Positions 26,066-41,370 of a stretch of DNA of 64,000 nucleotides are shown here, in pieces (position 1 is the first letter of the stretch; the number at the start of each line of letters is the position of its first letter). The notes beneath the pieces are model-generated. The model was not told where the DNA came from. It saw nothing but the letters and a program-made list of their open reading frames with translations, and did no database searches. Both the position numbers and the translations under genes were made by a program. This DNA comes from Paguma larvata (taxonomy: Eukaryota > Chordata > Mammalia > Carnivora > Viverridae), in contig CM057823.1 of the NCBI GenBank assembly GCA_030068075.1, positions 18,014,485 through 18,078,484 of the forward strand, written 5' to 3'.

Positions 26066-26265
26066 TGGGGCAGCACCTGGGTGACTCAGTCAGTTAAGCT
26101 TTCAGCTTCAGCTCAGGTCAGGTCATGAACTCACAATTCGTGAGTTGGAGCCCCACATCAGGCTCGCTGTCAACATAGAGCCTGTTTTGGATCCTCTGTC
26201 TCTCTGCCCTTCCCCCTCTCTTGTGCACGCTGTCTCTCAAAAATAAATGTTTTTTTAAAAATAAA
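26066..26265 (+). mobile_element. CanSINE, sense, inside L1
   Basis: Head GGGGCAGCACCTGGGTGACTC, tRNA-like body, CT tract and AAAAATAAATG tail. Flanked by AGAATTAACAC and GGAATTAACAC. Confidence 0.92.
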
Positions 26266-28149
26266 GGAATTAACACAATCCTTCTCAATCTCCCAAAAAA
26301 TTAAGGAGTGAGGAACACTTCCAGACTCATTCTATGAGGCTAGCTAATACAAAACTAGATAAGGGACTAATCTCCCTGATGACTGCAGATACAAAAATTT
26401 CTCAACAAAGTATCTGCAAATCAAGTTCAAGAACACTTAAAAAGGATTATATATATCACAACCAAGTTGGAAATTGAAAACTTTTCTTCTAAGATCAGAA
26501 ACAAGACAAGGATGCCCACTAACACCACTGTTATTCAATAAACTAGAGCAATGAAGACAAAGAAACAGAAGGCATCTAAACTAGAAAGGAAGAAGTAATA
26601 TTGTTGCTACTTACAGATCCTATGAGCATACATACACACATTGAGAAAGAATATCCCAAACTTTCAACCAAAAATCTGTTGTAACTAATTAACAATTTCA
26701 GTAAAGTTACAAGTTACAAAATCAACATAACAGAAATAAGGTGCATTTCTTTACACTAATGGTGAAATATCTGAAAAAGAAAACTATCCAATTTATAACA
26801 TCAAAAGCAAAAACATTCTTAGGAATAAATTTAACCAAGAAATGAAAAGTCTCCAAGATTTTGCTGAAAGAAATCAAAACACAAATGGAAATATATTCTA
26901 TGTTCATGGCTCTGAATAATACTTTTCAAATATCCATACACCCCAAAGCCATCTATAGATTCAGTGCAATCCTCATCAAAATATAAAGGCATTCTTTACA
27001 GAAATGGGAGAAACAATCTTACAATTGAACCACAAGAGGCCCAAAATAGCTAAAGCAATCCTGAGGTAAAAGAACAAAGCAGAGGTATCACACTTACAGA
27101 TTTCAAACAATACTTGAAAGCCATAGTACTGAAAACGGTATTGTACTGGCACAGAAACAGACACAGAGACCAATGGAACAGAATAGAGAGCCCAAAATTA
27201 AATTCCTGCGTACACAATCTACTAAAATTTGACAAGGCCAGATACATTAAAAGATGCTCAACGTCACTAATCAGGGAAATGTAGATCACCACCACCATGA
27301 GATACCGCCTCAATTATAGTGACTATTATCAAAAAGGTAAGAAATAGTGTTGGCGAGGCCGTGGAGAAGAAGGAGGTTTGTTCTGCGGATGGGAACGTAA
27401 ATTGGTGCAGCCTATATGGAAAAACAGTATGGAGTTTCCTCAAACACTTAAAAATAAAACTATCATATGATTCAACAGTCGCACTTCTGGGTATGTGTCC
27501 GAAGGAAACAGAACCACTAATTTAGATAGATGTATGCACCCTGGGTTTATGGCAGCATTATTTAGACTAGCCAGATATGGATACGACCTATACCACCTAA
27601 GTGTCTGTTGAGAGTTGTGTAAAAAAAAAAAAAAAAAAAACACAAAAATGATACGCACATGAACAGTGCTGTTTGGAATAATATGGATGGAATGTGAGCA
27701 CAGTATGCTAAGTGAGATCAGTCAAGAAAGACCACTACTCTATGTTATCACTTACAGGTGGCATTTTAAAAAGCCAAACTTGTCAAAACAGTAAAATAGT
27801 GGTTACCAGAAGATGAGATGAAGGGTAAGAAGACAAATGTGAAGGGTACAAATTTAACAAGAGTGTGAGTAAATAAGCCATCGAGAACTAAGGCGCAGTG
27901 AAATACATACAACAATGTTGTACTGTAATCAAATTTGCTAAGAGTCTAGAACTTGATTATTTCAACCTTTATAAAAGGCAAATTATGTAATCAAGAAGTG
28001 ATAATTACTTTATAATGGCAGTCAAATTACAATATGTAAGTGTATCACATTAACATGTTGTACACCTTAAATTTACACAATGTCCTATGTCAACATGTTA
28101 AGAAGACCTTAAGGTTTTTGTTTGTTTGTTTATACATAAAAAATGTTGT

Positions 28150-28385
28150 TAAGAGCAAATGGACATTGGCTCCGATAGCCTTGGTTTGAATTCTGGCTCC
28201 AGTGTTACTTAACACTGCCCCAGTTATTAACCTCTATAAGTTCCATTATCCCTATTTATAAATAAGAATAAAACAATACCCACCTCACAGCACTGTTACG
28301 GGGCTTAATGCGAGAAATCCAGGCATAGTGCTCAGCTCAGTTGCCTGCACATAGTTGGGGTAAATTAATGTTGACTATTAGTATT
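28150..28385 (+). repeat. MIR SINE, nearly complete
   Basis: Forward MIR from GAGCAAATGGACATTGGCTC through TTGGTTTGAATTCTGGCTCC and AACACTGCCCCAGTTATTAACC to a tail reading GCACATAGTTGGGGTAAATT. Confidence 0.8.
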
Positions 28386-28410
28386 AAAAACCTACATGCA
28401 CATACATATA

Positions 28411-28419
28411 TGTGTATAC

Positions 28420-28457
<38 letters not shown>
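28411..28457. repeat. (TG)n microsatellite
   Basis: An alternating TG run of about 19 units, preceded by an imperfect ATATGTGTATACATATG stretch. It is long enough to be length-polymorphic. Confidence 0.93.
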
Positions 28458-28459
<2 letters not shown>

Positions 28460-30570
28460 CCTATAGGATGTATAGGAAGAGAATCTATATGCGACACTTT
28501 CATGTCCAGAAAAAGTGTCCCATAAATTAAGAAAAATACACAAGTGGGGAAAAAGACTTATAGAAAAATGAGCAATATACAAAAGATTGAACAAAAGAGG
28601 AATGAGTTTATCAAAAGATAAACTATTAATACAGATTCTCCCTCATCAATTTGATAAGATCAATAGCTTGGCAATATTATTGGTGAATGTAAGGAAAATA
28701 CAATTATGATTATGCCTTAGTATTTGAAAATACACATATGCACCCTTACATATTACATACAAACTCTATGTGTAGACCTTAGAGAAAATATCGCACATGT
28801 ACATGTAAAAAGATCTTTGTAGGAATATTTGTAATAGCAAATATTTGGAAACAATTTTGCATAAGATAAATATGCAACAAAATGTGGTACATGCTTGTGA
28901 AAATCCTATACATAATTTTCCATTTAAAATTGAATTTGTGTGAAATTCAAAAATTCCAGTGAGAAGCATGTTGTTCACTCACATAGTTTTCCCATTGTAT
29001 CTTAAAACTTTGTAGAGGAAAAGTAGTAAAAATGGCATCAAGATCTTTTAATAGGGATATGTTATACTTGTGTAACCATAGTTAGTATCCAATATTCTTT
29101 TTCCTAATGAAACATACTTTTCCTTGAGATTATACCTACGTATATGTGTATTTATAACACACCTATAATATGTGCACATGGTTGTGTATGTATAAAATTT
29201 TGCCCTGGAAAAATTTTTACATATAGCTATACTCTTAGTAAAAATTAAGCATTTAATTTTGTAAATCTTATTTTCCTCAGAAATAGAAATAGTGGTATTT
29301 TCCCCATGATTTTATTAATAGAATTTCGGAAGCTATGTAGCAGATGGAGTCCTAAAGTAAATATTCATTTTACTTAAAATATCTACATAAAATCATTTTA
29401 AAATGTCATTTATAATAGTATTTGCAAAAAATATTTTAAGTTAAAATAATCTGAATGCTGTGTGAATACTCAGATCAAACGTGACTATTTAAATGTGTAG
29501 ATTAAAATTTGTACCTGAATAAAATAAGGGGTGTTAAAGTTAAATGCAAAATAGAAACCAGACTTGAGAATTCCCTGAGCAGACAAAAATCATTCCAGCC
29601 CCATAAACACTTTAAGACTAAATCTAGCCCTTTTCATGAATATAAGTGAACCTTAACTTGGGATATTTCTTACAAATGCCTCTGATAGTCATAAAATAAA
29701 CTTTAAGTCATCATCTTAAAAATGGTATGAGATCACTTGTAACCAATCCCCTGCTGTGTGGAAACCCCCGTTGTAATCACCAATCACTGTAAAAGTCAAC
29801 AACTTGTTCATTTTTACCTTAGAAGCCATTCTGTAACCTCATGTCCCTGAGTTTTATATTAGTAAGTCCTTGAATTTGGACATTCCCAGTTTAAAACCTG
29901 TTCTTATATTCCCAATACTCTTATTAAGTACTATTTTTTGCTGTGGTGGTTTTAATTTGCATATTTCTGTTTTTTGGCAGATGTAACTAAACAAAGATGA
30001 AAGAGAAACCTAATTTAACTCCGTTTTAAGGATCTAGACAGTCCTTTGCTCCAGTGAGCTAAGTTAAGCAGTAGAAATTCCCTACATATGAAAGTTTGAG
30101 TGATACAAGCTTTTAATTTTTTTCCTATCACTTTTTATTAGCATTGTCCTATGACTCTAGACTTGAGTTTTTTTCCAGTGGATTATCCAAAACATTTTAA
30201 GAACAAATCCTTAAGATGCACAGACTGGTAATACTGAAATATATTTCAACATACTAGTAATAATGAGGTACTCATTCTCTTACATTACCTTGTCATGCCC
30301 TCATGGCATGAGTGAAATTCAAGGAACTCTAATAATTACCCAAATTTCAGTGTTCTTGAACTATGTATCATGGATCCCCCCAAATGTAGTAGTAGTATAT
30401 GTTGTACATGTGTGTTTGGCTTGATTTGAGAGGGATTGGGGGAGTGCTGATAGGGGCTTTTTCTCTTGTATGCAGTAGGTTTCCAGGCAAGTTTGGTTGG
30501 TTTATTGGTTGGTTTTCTACAGAAGGGGTTCCACATAAAGGAATGCTAAATAAAATAAACTGAAAACTGT

Positions 30571-31538
30571 TGACATATTAGATAAAGGGTTAGTATCCAA
30601 AATCTACAAAGAATTTATCAAACTCAGCACCAAAAGAAACAAATAATCCAGTGAAGAAATGGGCAAAAGACATGAAGAGACACTTTTCCAAAGAAGACAT
30701 CGAGATGGCTAACAGACACATGAAAAGATACTCAACATCTCATCTTCATGGAAATACAAATCAAAACCAGAATGATATACCACATAACAGCTGTCAGAAT
30801 CACTAAAATTAACAACTCAGGAACAACAGGTGTTGGCGAGGATGTGGAGAAAGGGAAACGACTTTGCATTGCTGGTGGGAATGCAAACTGGTGCAGCCAC
30901 TCCAGAAAACAGTATGGAGTTCCTCAAAAAATTAAAAATACAGCTACTCTATGACCAGCAATTGCACTACTAGGTATTTACCCAAAGGATACGAAAATGT
31001 TGATTTGATGGGGCGCATGCACCGTATCAACAGCAGCACTATCAACAATAGCCAAATTATGGAAGAGTCCAAATGTCCATGGACTGACAATGGATAGAAA
31101 AGATATACATATATATACCCACAAAACAGAATATTACTCAGCGATTAGAAAGAATGACATCTTGCCATTTACAACAACATGGATGGAACTAGAGTATATT
31201 TGCTAAGTGAAATAAGTCAGAGAAAGATAAATACTTGATTTCACTTGTGGAATTTAAGAAGCAAAACAGATAAACATAGGGGAAGGAAAGGAAAAATAAG
31301 ATAAAAAGAGAGAGGCAGGCAAACCACAAGAGACTCTTAAATAGAGCAAACTGAGGGTTGCTGGAGGGGTGTTGGGTGTGGGAATGGGCTAAATGAGTGA
31401 TGGGCATTAAAGGAGGGCACTTGTTGGGATGAGCCCTGGGCGTTATACCTAAGTGATGAATCACTAAATTCTATTCCTGAAATCATTATTACACTATATG
31501 TTAACTAACTTGGATTTTAATAAAATTTAAAAATTAAA
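30571..31538 (+). mobile_element. 5'-truncated carnivoran L1, 3' end, sense orientation
   Basis: It starts in late ORF2 (GATAAAGGGTTAGTATCCAAA) and ends in a carnivoran-type 3' UTR (GGGATGAGCCCTGGGCGTTATA, GTGATGAATCACTAAATTCT, ACACTATATGTTAACTAACT) followed by an A-rich tail. Possible short target duplications are GAAAACTGT and GAAAACTCT. ORF2 is frameshifted. Confidence 0.9.
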
Positions 31539-32680
31539 AAAAGAAAACTCTTTGTATAGATAAGTTATTGTAAGCATAAATGCCTACCTGGAGAAGTCAG
31601 GCATCTTTTGTTTTCCAGAAATTGGATAATAGGGTCATGAAAGACTCAAATATTTTATAATTTTTAATCAAACTTTGATATAACAGTTTGAAAATAGAGT
31701 GGAAATACTCTGCAGAATTTTCCCTGACTTCCTCTACTTAATTGCATAGAAATAGGCAGATAATATCCTTTGAGCTTTCACTGTTTGGAGTAGAAGACCC
31801 TTAGAGATATCCTGTACAGGATACTTACTGATGCTGGTTGTACATATATAGCAGTAGAAATAAATACAAGGAAATCATAACAAAATTGAACAAACTGAGG
31901 AATTTCTGGGCTAAAATTATTTTAGTTGTCTCTTCAGTTTTTTAATCCATTAGTCATTTGGGCGGAATACATAATAAATATATTTCCAGAATTGATGAGT
32001 TCTTAAATCTTGTCATTAGTCCATGCCAAAAGTATTTTATTACCATGGTGAAAAATTTTTTTTAAAGGTGAAAAGCAACTCTCATTTTCTTAATCTATGG
32101 CATCTTTCAGTATGCTTTGAAAATATTCATCTTGCTGCAAGCGGACATTAAGTACAGAATTTCGTGTTCATTCTCAAAATGTAAATTTCACTAACCTAAG
32201 ATCCTGCAGAATTTGTTAGTGTCTTTTATTATAGAGTGCTTGTTTGCTTTTGTAAAATTTGTGATTGGATAACAAAAGATTCTAAGTAACACAATACCTG
32301 ATCTTAATAAATATTTCTTTTAACAAGGTAATCTATGAAACAGCACATTAGTTAGAAGTCAGGCAAAAGAAAGCTATGCACACATGCACTCATTGTGAAC
32401 TGGGGGGGGAAATCCTGGTAGGTACATTCTAATTTTCTATGATTGCCAATGGAGTCTGTCCCGATGACTAGAACTAGTACATCTATTCATGTATAACGTG
32501 AAATGGCATAACTGAATATGACAGTCCATATAAATCCTATGAGCTAAGAAAATGAAGTCCTGGAACTTAAGAACATTTAGAGTTATTAAATCTTCAAAAT
32601 CTCACAATTTCAGGTCATTTTTAAAATTAAGGCACATTCAAATACACAAAGAATGGTATTTTTGTGTTGGATAATAATAA

Positions 32681-36411
<3,731 letters not shown>

Positions 36412-36519
36412 TAACATCATTATACTAATGTGTATGCTTTTATTTTTAATTAATGAACAATTTCAGTAGTTAATGCATATTTAAGGGCTAACATAAAGTG
36501 GCTAACTCATTTGCCAAGT

Positions 36520-36615
36520 GACTTGAAACTCAGTTAAGCAAGTTTTTGAGCACCTACCATGTGTTCAGTGTAGACTTTGCAGAGGAGTTATTAGGCATGG
36601 GCCCTGTTCCCAGGC
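36520..36615 (+). repeat. Ancient mammalian repeat fragment, unnamed
   Basis: GAGCACCTACCATGTGTTCAG followed by GGCATGGGCCCTGTTCCCAGG resembles a common old LINE-type phrase. It is short and decayed. Confidence 0.4.
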
Positions 36616-38349
36616 AGGGTATAACTTCGTTTGAGAGATGCATATTACATATATATTAAATATATACATGTAACAAATGGGTTTAGCTTTGTGGAATTCA
36701 TCAGGATTTCTTTCTCTTATTTTGTCTGTCCACCTGATCATTTCCATGCAGATTCTCTGGCTTCCTCAGGTTCACAGGGGATACACGTTTGCTTCCTTAT
36801 ATTGATAGCATCGCTTGGAGCTAACAAAATACAGTATAGGAAAGTAGTATGAATCCGAAAGGACACCAATTTTACGTTTGGGAAGTGTTTCTCCTTTACT
36901 AGTCTAGCGCATGGATTTATGCTACAGTTACCTCAGTTGTGGTAGACACCGCGTTGGGTTTTGTTTTTATTGCACTGCGTCATTTTCCTTTTGAGTAAGC
37001 TTTTATTTTTTTCTCAGAAGTGTTACTCAGTTGTGAATGATAATGGTAATAAGCAGATGATGCACCTCAGAGCCAGTTTTGCTAAAAGGACTAGAGACAT
37101 TACATGCCAGAGATTTGGACAGGTTCTGAGCTAAATCCTGAAAACACGACAGTCCAGGGGAAAAATATACATCCGTACAACTAGCTCACTGGAGAAAAAG
37201 TAAAGGTGATAGCAGAAGCAAGAGTGAGAGAGGTAATAAATGAAAGAATGAAAGAGAGAAATAATCGTAAGAAGAGTAGAAATGTAAGATGCTGATAAAG
37301 AAGTAAAAGAGACCTCCTCCCACTGCATTATCCTGTGAGAAGCCTGGTCAGTTACGAACATAACACAGCACCACATCGTCAAACTGCTTGCATTCCCAGA
37401 AGTGTGTATCCGTGGCACAAGCATTGTAGTACTTAATTAAAAAAAAAAAATCGCTCATCTCAACAAAAGCAGTTGATAAGGAACGAGAGAATGAGATATA
37501 GGACACCATCATTATAGGGAAGGAAAACATGTAAAACATCCCACACGGCGCGTGCTGGCCCGAGCACTTCTGAACAGACATGTGTGGATTTCCATCTTCC
37601 CCGAGAGTCGGGCCCTACTATGAACCCTGGGCATCAAGGGCTAACCTAATGCACTCATTTGTGGTAGACATACAGTGAAGTGGCCTCGCAAAAGAAAACA
37701 GTGTGTTCTCATCCAAGACTATATCCTTGACTTTGAGATGAACGGCAGGGACAAATACATATTGTCCTTTAAAAAGAATGAAAAAACATCCCACTTCCGC
37801 CTACTTTACATTATACCTGTACTATGGATAAAACTGTTAAGCCGCCCCTTAGTGAAAATGCACATTTGAACAGAACAGTATACACTAATTTAAAAATCAC
37901 CTTTAGCTGGGGACCTTAGTTGAAGTTTTCCCTTTTAATGAAAATTTCTGTGAACTATAACTTTTGTACCAAAAAATACCACTGATAGTTTAAAGGTAAT
38001 TCCGGACATAGTTCTGAATTTTTATCAGTACCTCGTAATTTTGAATTCTGTTTAATCAATAGTCTTTACTTTCTTCTGTATGTAGTGATCTTTCTCTGTT
38101 TTATATCTGTTTTTACTCCATTCTTAAGCGTCACAAAACCTTAAACCTTTACCTTCTTCCTGATACTTTCTCTGTACTTTACACTATCTTTGTTGATCTG
38201 ACTTTTGAAGGAGATAAAGTCTGTGTGAAATATTTATCCTTTTTCCTTCAGTCTGTCCCACATTTTAGCCTTAAGGGCTTTTTTTTTATTTTTCCCCCTA
38301 CAGTATCAGTAGGTGTCACACTGTCACTGACTCTCCTAGATTCTCTGTT

Positions 38350-38590
38350 AGGTTTCAGTAAGCAGACTTCCTGGATTTAAATTCCCTCTCTGTTACTAGC
38401 TGTGTGACCTTGGGCAAGTTACTGGACTCTTCTACACACTGGTTTTCTCATTTGTAAATAGAAAAAATTTACATGCTTTGTAATAAGGGTTACAGGAGAG
38501 AATGCATGTAAATTACTTAACACGTCGAGTACTTGGTAAACGCCATATAGTATTAATTACTCAGTAAATGTTAGATGCTAATTATTGTCA
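38350..38590 (+). repeat. MIR SINE, nearly complete
   Basis: The highly characteristic core TAGCTGTGTGACCTTGGGCA is intact, followed by the 3' half ending CTCAGTAAATGTTAGATGC. Confidence 0.9.
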
Positions 38591-39369
38591 TTAATTCAGA
38601 TGTAAATATTTCAAACTCATACTTCATCTCCTTTTCTAAGCAGGATTTTCTTCACACTGAAGATTAAGTAACTGTTTTATATTTGCATGATTCAGCGAGT
38701 GAAGCACAGATTTTCCCCGAACCTTTTGATGAACTTAATTGGACTCCCGAGTCCCTTGAAACTACCAGTGAAATATCAAGATTATTAAGAATTTGGTCTA
38801 ATTACCATCTGAGCCATAGTTCAAAAAGGAAATTTTATTCCAGCGGTAGCACTGAATTCATTTTGTATGTTAAATAAAGATTAACTTCAGGCTTGTCCCA
38901 TCTTCAAAGAAAAGCAAAGAGCTAGTAGCAATACATGATAGTCTTCACTAATGGGTAGTTTCCCCTTATTTTCCACTGACACACTTTGACCTACAAAAAA
39001 TCAAAAAACTTCTATAAAAGGACTTTATGACCCACGTCTCTACTTTAGTAAAAAAATAAAATGACCATTCTCTATTAATTACCACTTTATTTCCTATTCA
39101 TAAAACTCTTTAGAGAGAGTGGCAGAACGGACAAATAATATTTACAGTCAGGCAAGCAGAGTTCAAGTCAAAATGTTTTTAATTGAGAGCTCTAACTCAG
39201 CAGTCACACAAATTGGAATTTGAATCTTAGACCCTCTCTTCCCTAACTTTGGGACTTGAAGTTAGTGACTTAAGTTCTGGGTCTTATTTTTGTTCATTTC
39301 TGAAAAGTGTTTTAGTTTCTTTATGGGATTTGGAGACAGGCTCAGTTGTTAGGTTTGTCTTATGTTATT

Positions 39370-39500
39370 TCTGTATCTTTTGCCAAGATATTTAACTCTG
39401 TTGAGCATCTTTCTTCATTTGTAAACTTGGTATAATACCTATCTCAGAATTTTGTGGGGATAAATTATAATAATTCATAGTGCCTGAAATGTAGGCTTCT
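39370..39500 (+). repeat. MIR fragment
   Basis: TTCTTCATTTGTAAACTTGG, ATAATACCTATCTCAG and TTCATAGTGCCTGAAATG follow MIR order. Confidence 0.6.
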
Positions 39501-39540
39501 TGTAATATTACTTCACCTGCTTCTTACCTTTACAATAACT

Positions 39541-39596
39541 TCAGCGTTTTACCTCATTACGTTTTTGTTCAGCATTTTACTTCATTACATTTGTCA
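39541..39596 (+). repeat. Two-copy tandem duplication of about 28 bp
   Basis: TCAGCGTTTTACCTCATTAC and TCAGCATTTTACTTCATTAC start at 39541 and 39569 and continue in register with a few substitutions. Confidence 0.85.
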
Positions 39597-40669
39597 CTAA
39601 GTATTCATACAGAACTGTTTTATGTATTAAAGTCATTTTCATTCTGTAATACTGTGAGGTGTTTTAGAGAAAAGTCCTTTAAAGTACCTTTTTTTGTATC
39701 TCCAAAGTGCCGTGCACATAGTAGGTGCTCATCTTATTAGTTGAATGTTGAAATCAGAAACATTTTTTTATTTTCTTTATTCCTTATCCAAATGCACCAG
39801 AAACCATTAAGATAGAAATGTAGAGAAAAAAGAGAGGACTGGTTTGCCACACTGCACAACTCTGAAAGATGGAATTCACATCAGATGCACCCCATGGGGT
39901 TGTCAGGGTATTCCACACACCTGAAGGGATGTATGGTGTGTGGCTATGGAAAGATTATTTCAGAAACCAGAGCTATAAAGATACTTACTGCAAACTCAGA
40001 TTGATTCTTAGCTGGCTGGCATCAAATAATAAAAATGTTATTAATTAAAATTGCTTATAATGGACATAGGAACTATCTTCTATTGTCTTTAAAAAGTACT
40101 TGTATTTCCTGATGTCCTTGGCTATTTTGAGAGTTAACAAAAAATGGATTTTTACATTCAGTAATGGAATGTATAGAAATAGCCAGAAATGAGAGCTATT
40201 CATATGAATTTCGATACAAGTATGATCTTAAATAACCACAGCCCGGCAAAAAAATCCCAGGATATACTGTATAGCAGTATCATGTTAATTTCTGTATCTT
40301 ACATGTAGATCTTTCATCCGTAGAGAAAATATTAAATATAACCTTGAAAAATATCAAAATAATATCGAATAAATATAACCTATAGAGAAATAATAGAAAT
40401 GGTGTGATCAGCCCACAATACATATAACTGATAAGAATTTCACTGGGATTGTCTTTCTCCTGTGGGGTTCCAGCTTTGAAGAATGATGTAAGTGACCAAA
40501 GATTTCGAGAGGATTCAGGGAAGAGCTGCCATGCTCTGAAAGGCACCATTGTCTGGCCCTTCTCTTGCCTAGATAAGGAATACAGTGCTAAATCTTTTAA
40601 TGATACTGTGCAAATGGAAATTGACTCTTAAGGACTATTTTTTCCATCTTGTTGTATTTCATTGTGGTG

Positions 40670-40860
40670 TATTGGAAAGTGATCTGGACTGAGTGAGAAG
40701 ATATGATTTGGACCATGGCACTTTAAAACTGTAACCTCAGGCAAGTCTTTTAATCTTCTCTGAGCCTCAGTTTTCCTCATCTTTCAAATAAAGGCCGTAG
40801 TATTTATCTCACGACTAAGACAAAGTTGTAGCAGACTATTGTTTTACAAATGTAAGCTGT
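40670..40860 (+). repeat. MIR SINE
   Basis: Forward MIR: GTAACCTCAGGCAAGTC, CTGAGCCTCAGTTTTCC and AAATAAAGGCCGTAG. Confidence 0.75.
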
Positions 40861-41174
40861 GAGACCCCACATTCCAGTCTTGGGCTACTTAGCCACTTTA
40901 CAGACGAGCCCTCAGACACAAATCTCAAGCAATACACTGACTCGTGGAATGAACCATCTGACAAGCAGTATTTTTTTTTTTAAATACTCCTCTATGTGCA
41001 TATGCACTCCACTCCAAACAAAATGTAATTTCATTCAGTTACCTGTGTTTTATTACTTTAAGGAGGAAAGCAGAACCAAAACAAATGACAGAAATACCTT
41101 GAACTCTGCCTAGGACGGGATGTAGTCACAGATCTTCTTCCACTATGGAACAGTGTGGAAGATTTTCTTGAAAA

Positions 41175-41370
41175 ATTTTTTTAATGTTTAATTTTGAGAG
41201 AGAGAGAGCAGTGGAGGGGCAGAGAGAGAGGGAGGCAAGAACCTGAAGCAGGCTCCAGGCTCTGAGCTGTCAGCAGAGAGCCCAACACAGGGCTCGAACT
41301 CACGAACCGTAAGATCATGACCTGAGCTGAAGTCAGACATTCAACCGACTGAGCCAACCAGGTGCCCCTG
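41175..41370 (-). mobile_element. CanSINE, antisense
   Basis: TTTTTTTAATGTTTAATTTTG tail, purine tract, AAGCAGGCTCCAGGCTCTG and a reversed head ending GAGCCAACCAGGTGCCCC. It is well preserved; I could not find a clear target-site duplication. Confidence 0.92.

Larger units (their letters stand above)
22100..28135 (+). mobile_element. Near full-length L1 LINE, sense orientation, dead
   Basis: Flanking copies of ATAAAAAATGTTG (22087-22099 and 28136-28148) mark one insertion of about 6.0 kb. It begins with an L1-like, relatively GC-rich 5' UTR (CATCATGGCAGTGTGAG, then about 22200-22960). An ORF1-like region follows from about 22990 (AAAATTAATGAACAGAGG and onward), then an ORF1-ORF2 bridge near 23575-23800. 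ORF2 carries the endonuclease part (about 24450-24700) and the reverse-transcriptase part, and the element ends in an old-type 3' UTR (TTGTACACCTTAAATTTACACAATG). Stops and frameshifts break both frames, so it codes for nothing. Three CanSINEs (24780, 25019, 26066) account for about 580 bp. Confidence 0.88.

Noticed and set aside
37675..37869. 64-codon + strand frame containing LDFE, considered as a TUSC3 alternative exon
   Set aside because: The residues around it do not follow the expected Ser-Asp-Leu-Asp-Phe-Glu-stop, and no acceptor puts it in phase with the donor at 36410.
38069..38100. Good acceptor-like tract followed by TGATCTTTC, considered as a terminal exon
   Set aside because: The pyrimidine tract is convincing and gives Ser-Asp-Leu, but the following codons diverge from the known C terminus and run on without support.
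40679..40695. GTGATCTGGACTGAG considered as the alternative DLDFE exon of TUSC3
   Set aside because: After Ser-Asp-Leu-Asp the frame meets TGA, the preceding sequence is not a good acceptor, and it lies at the start of a MIR.
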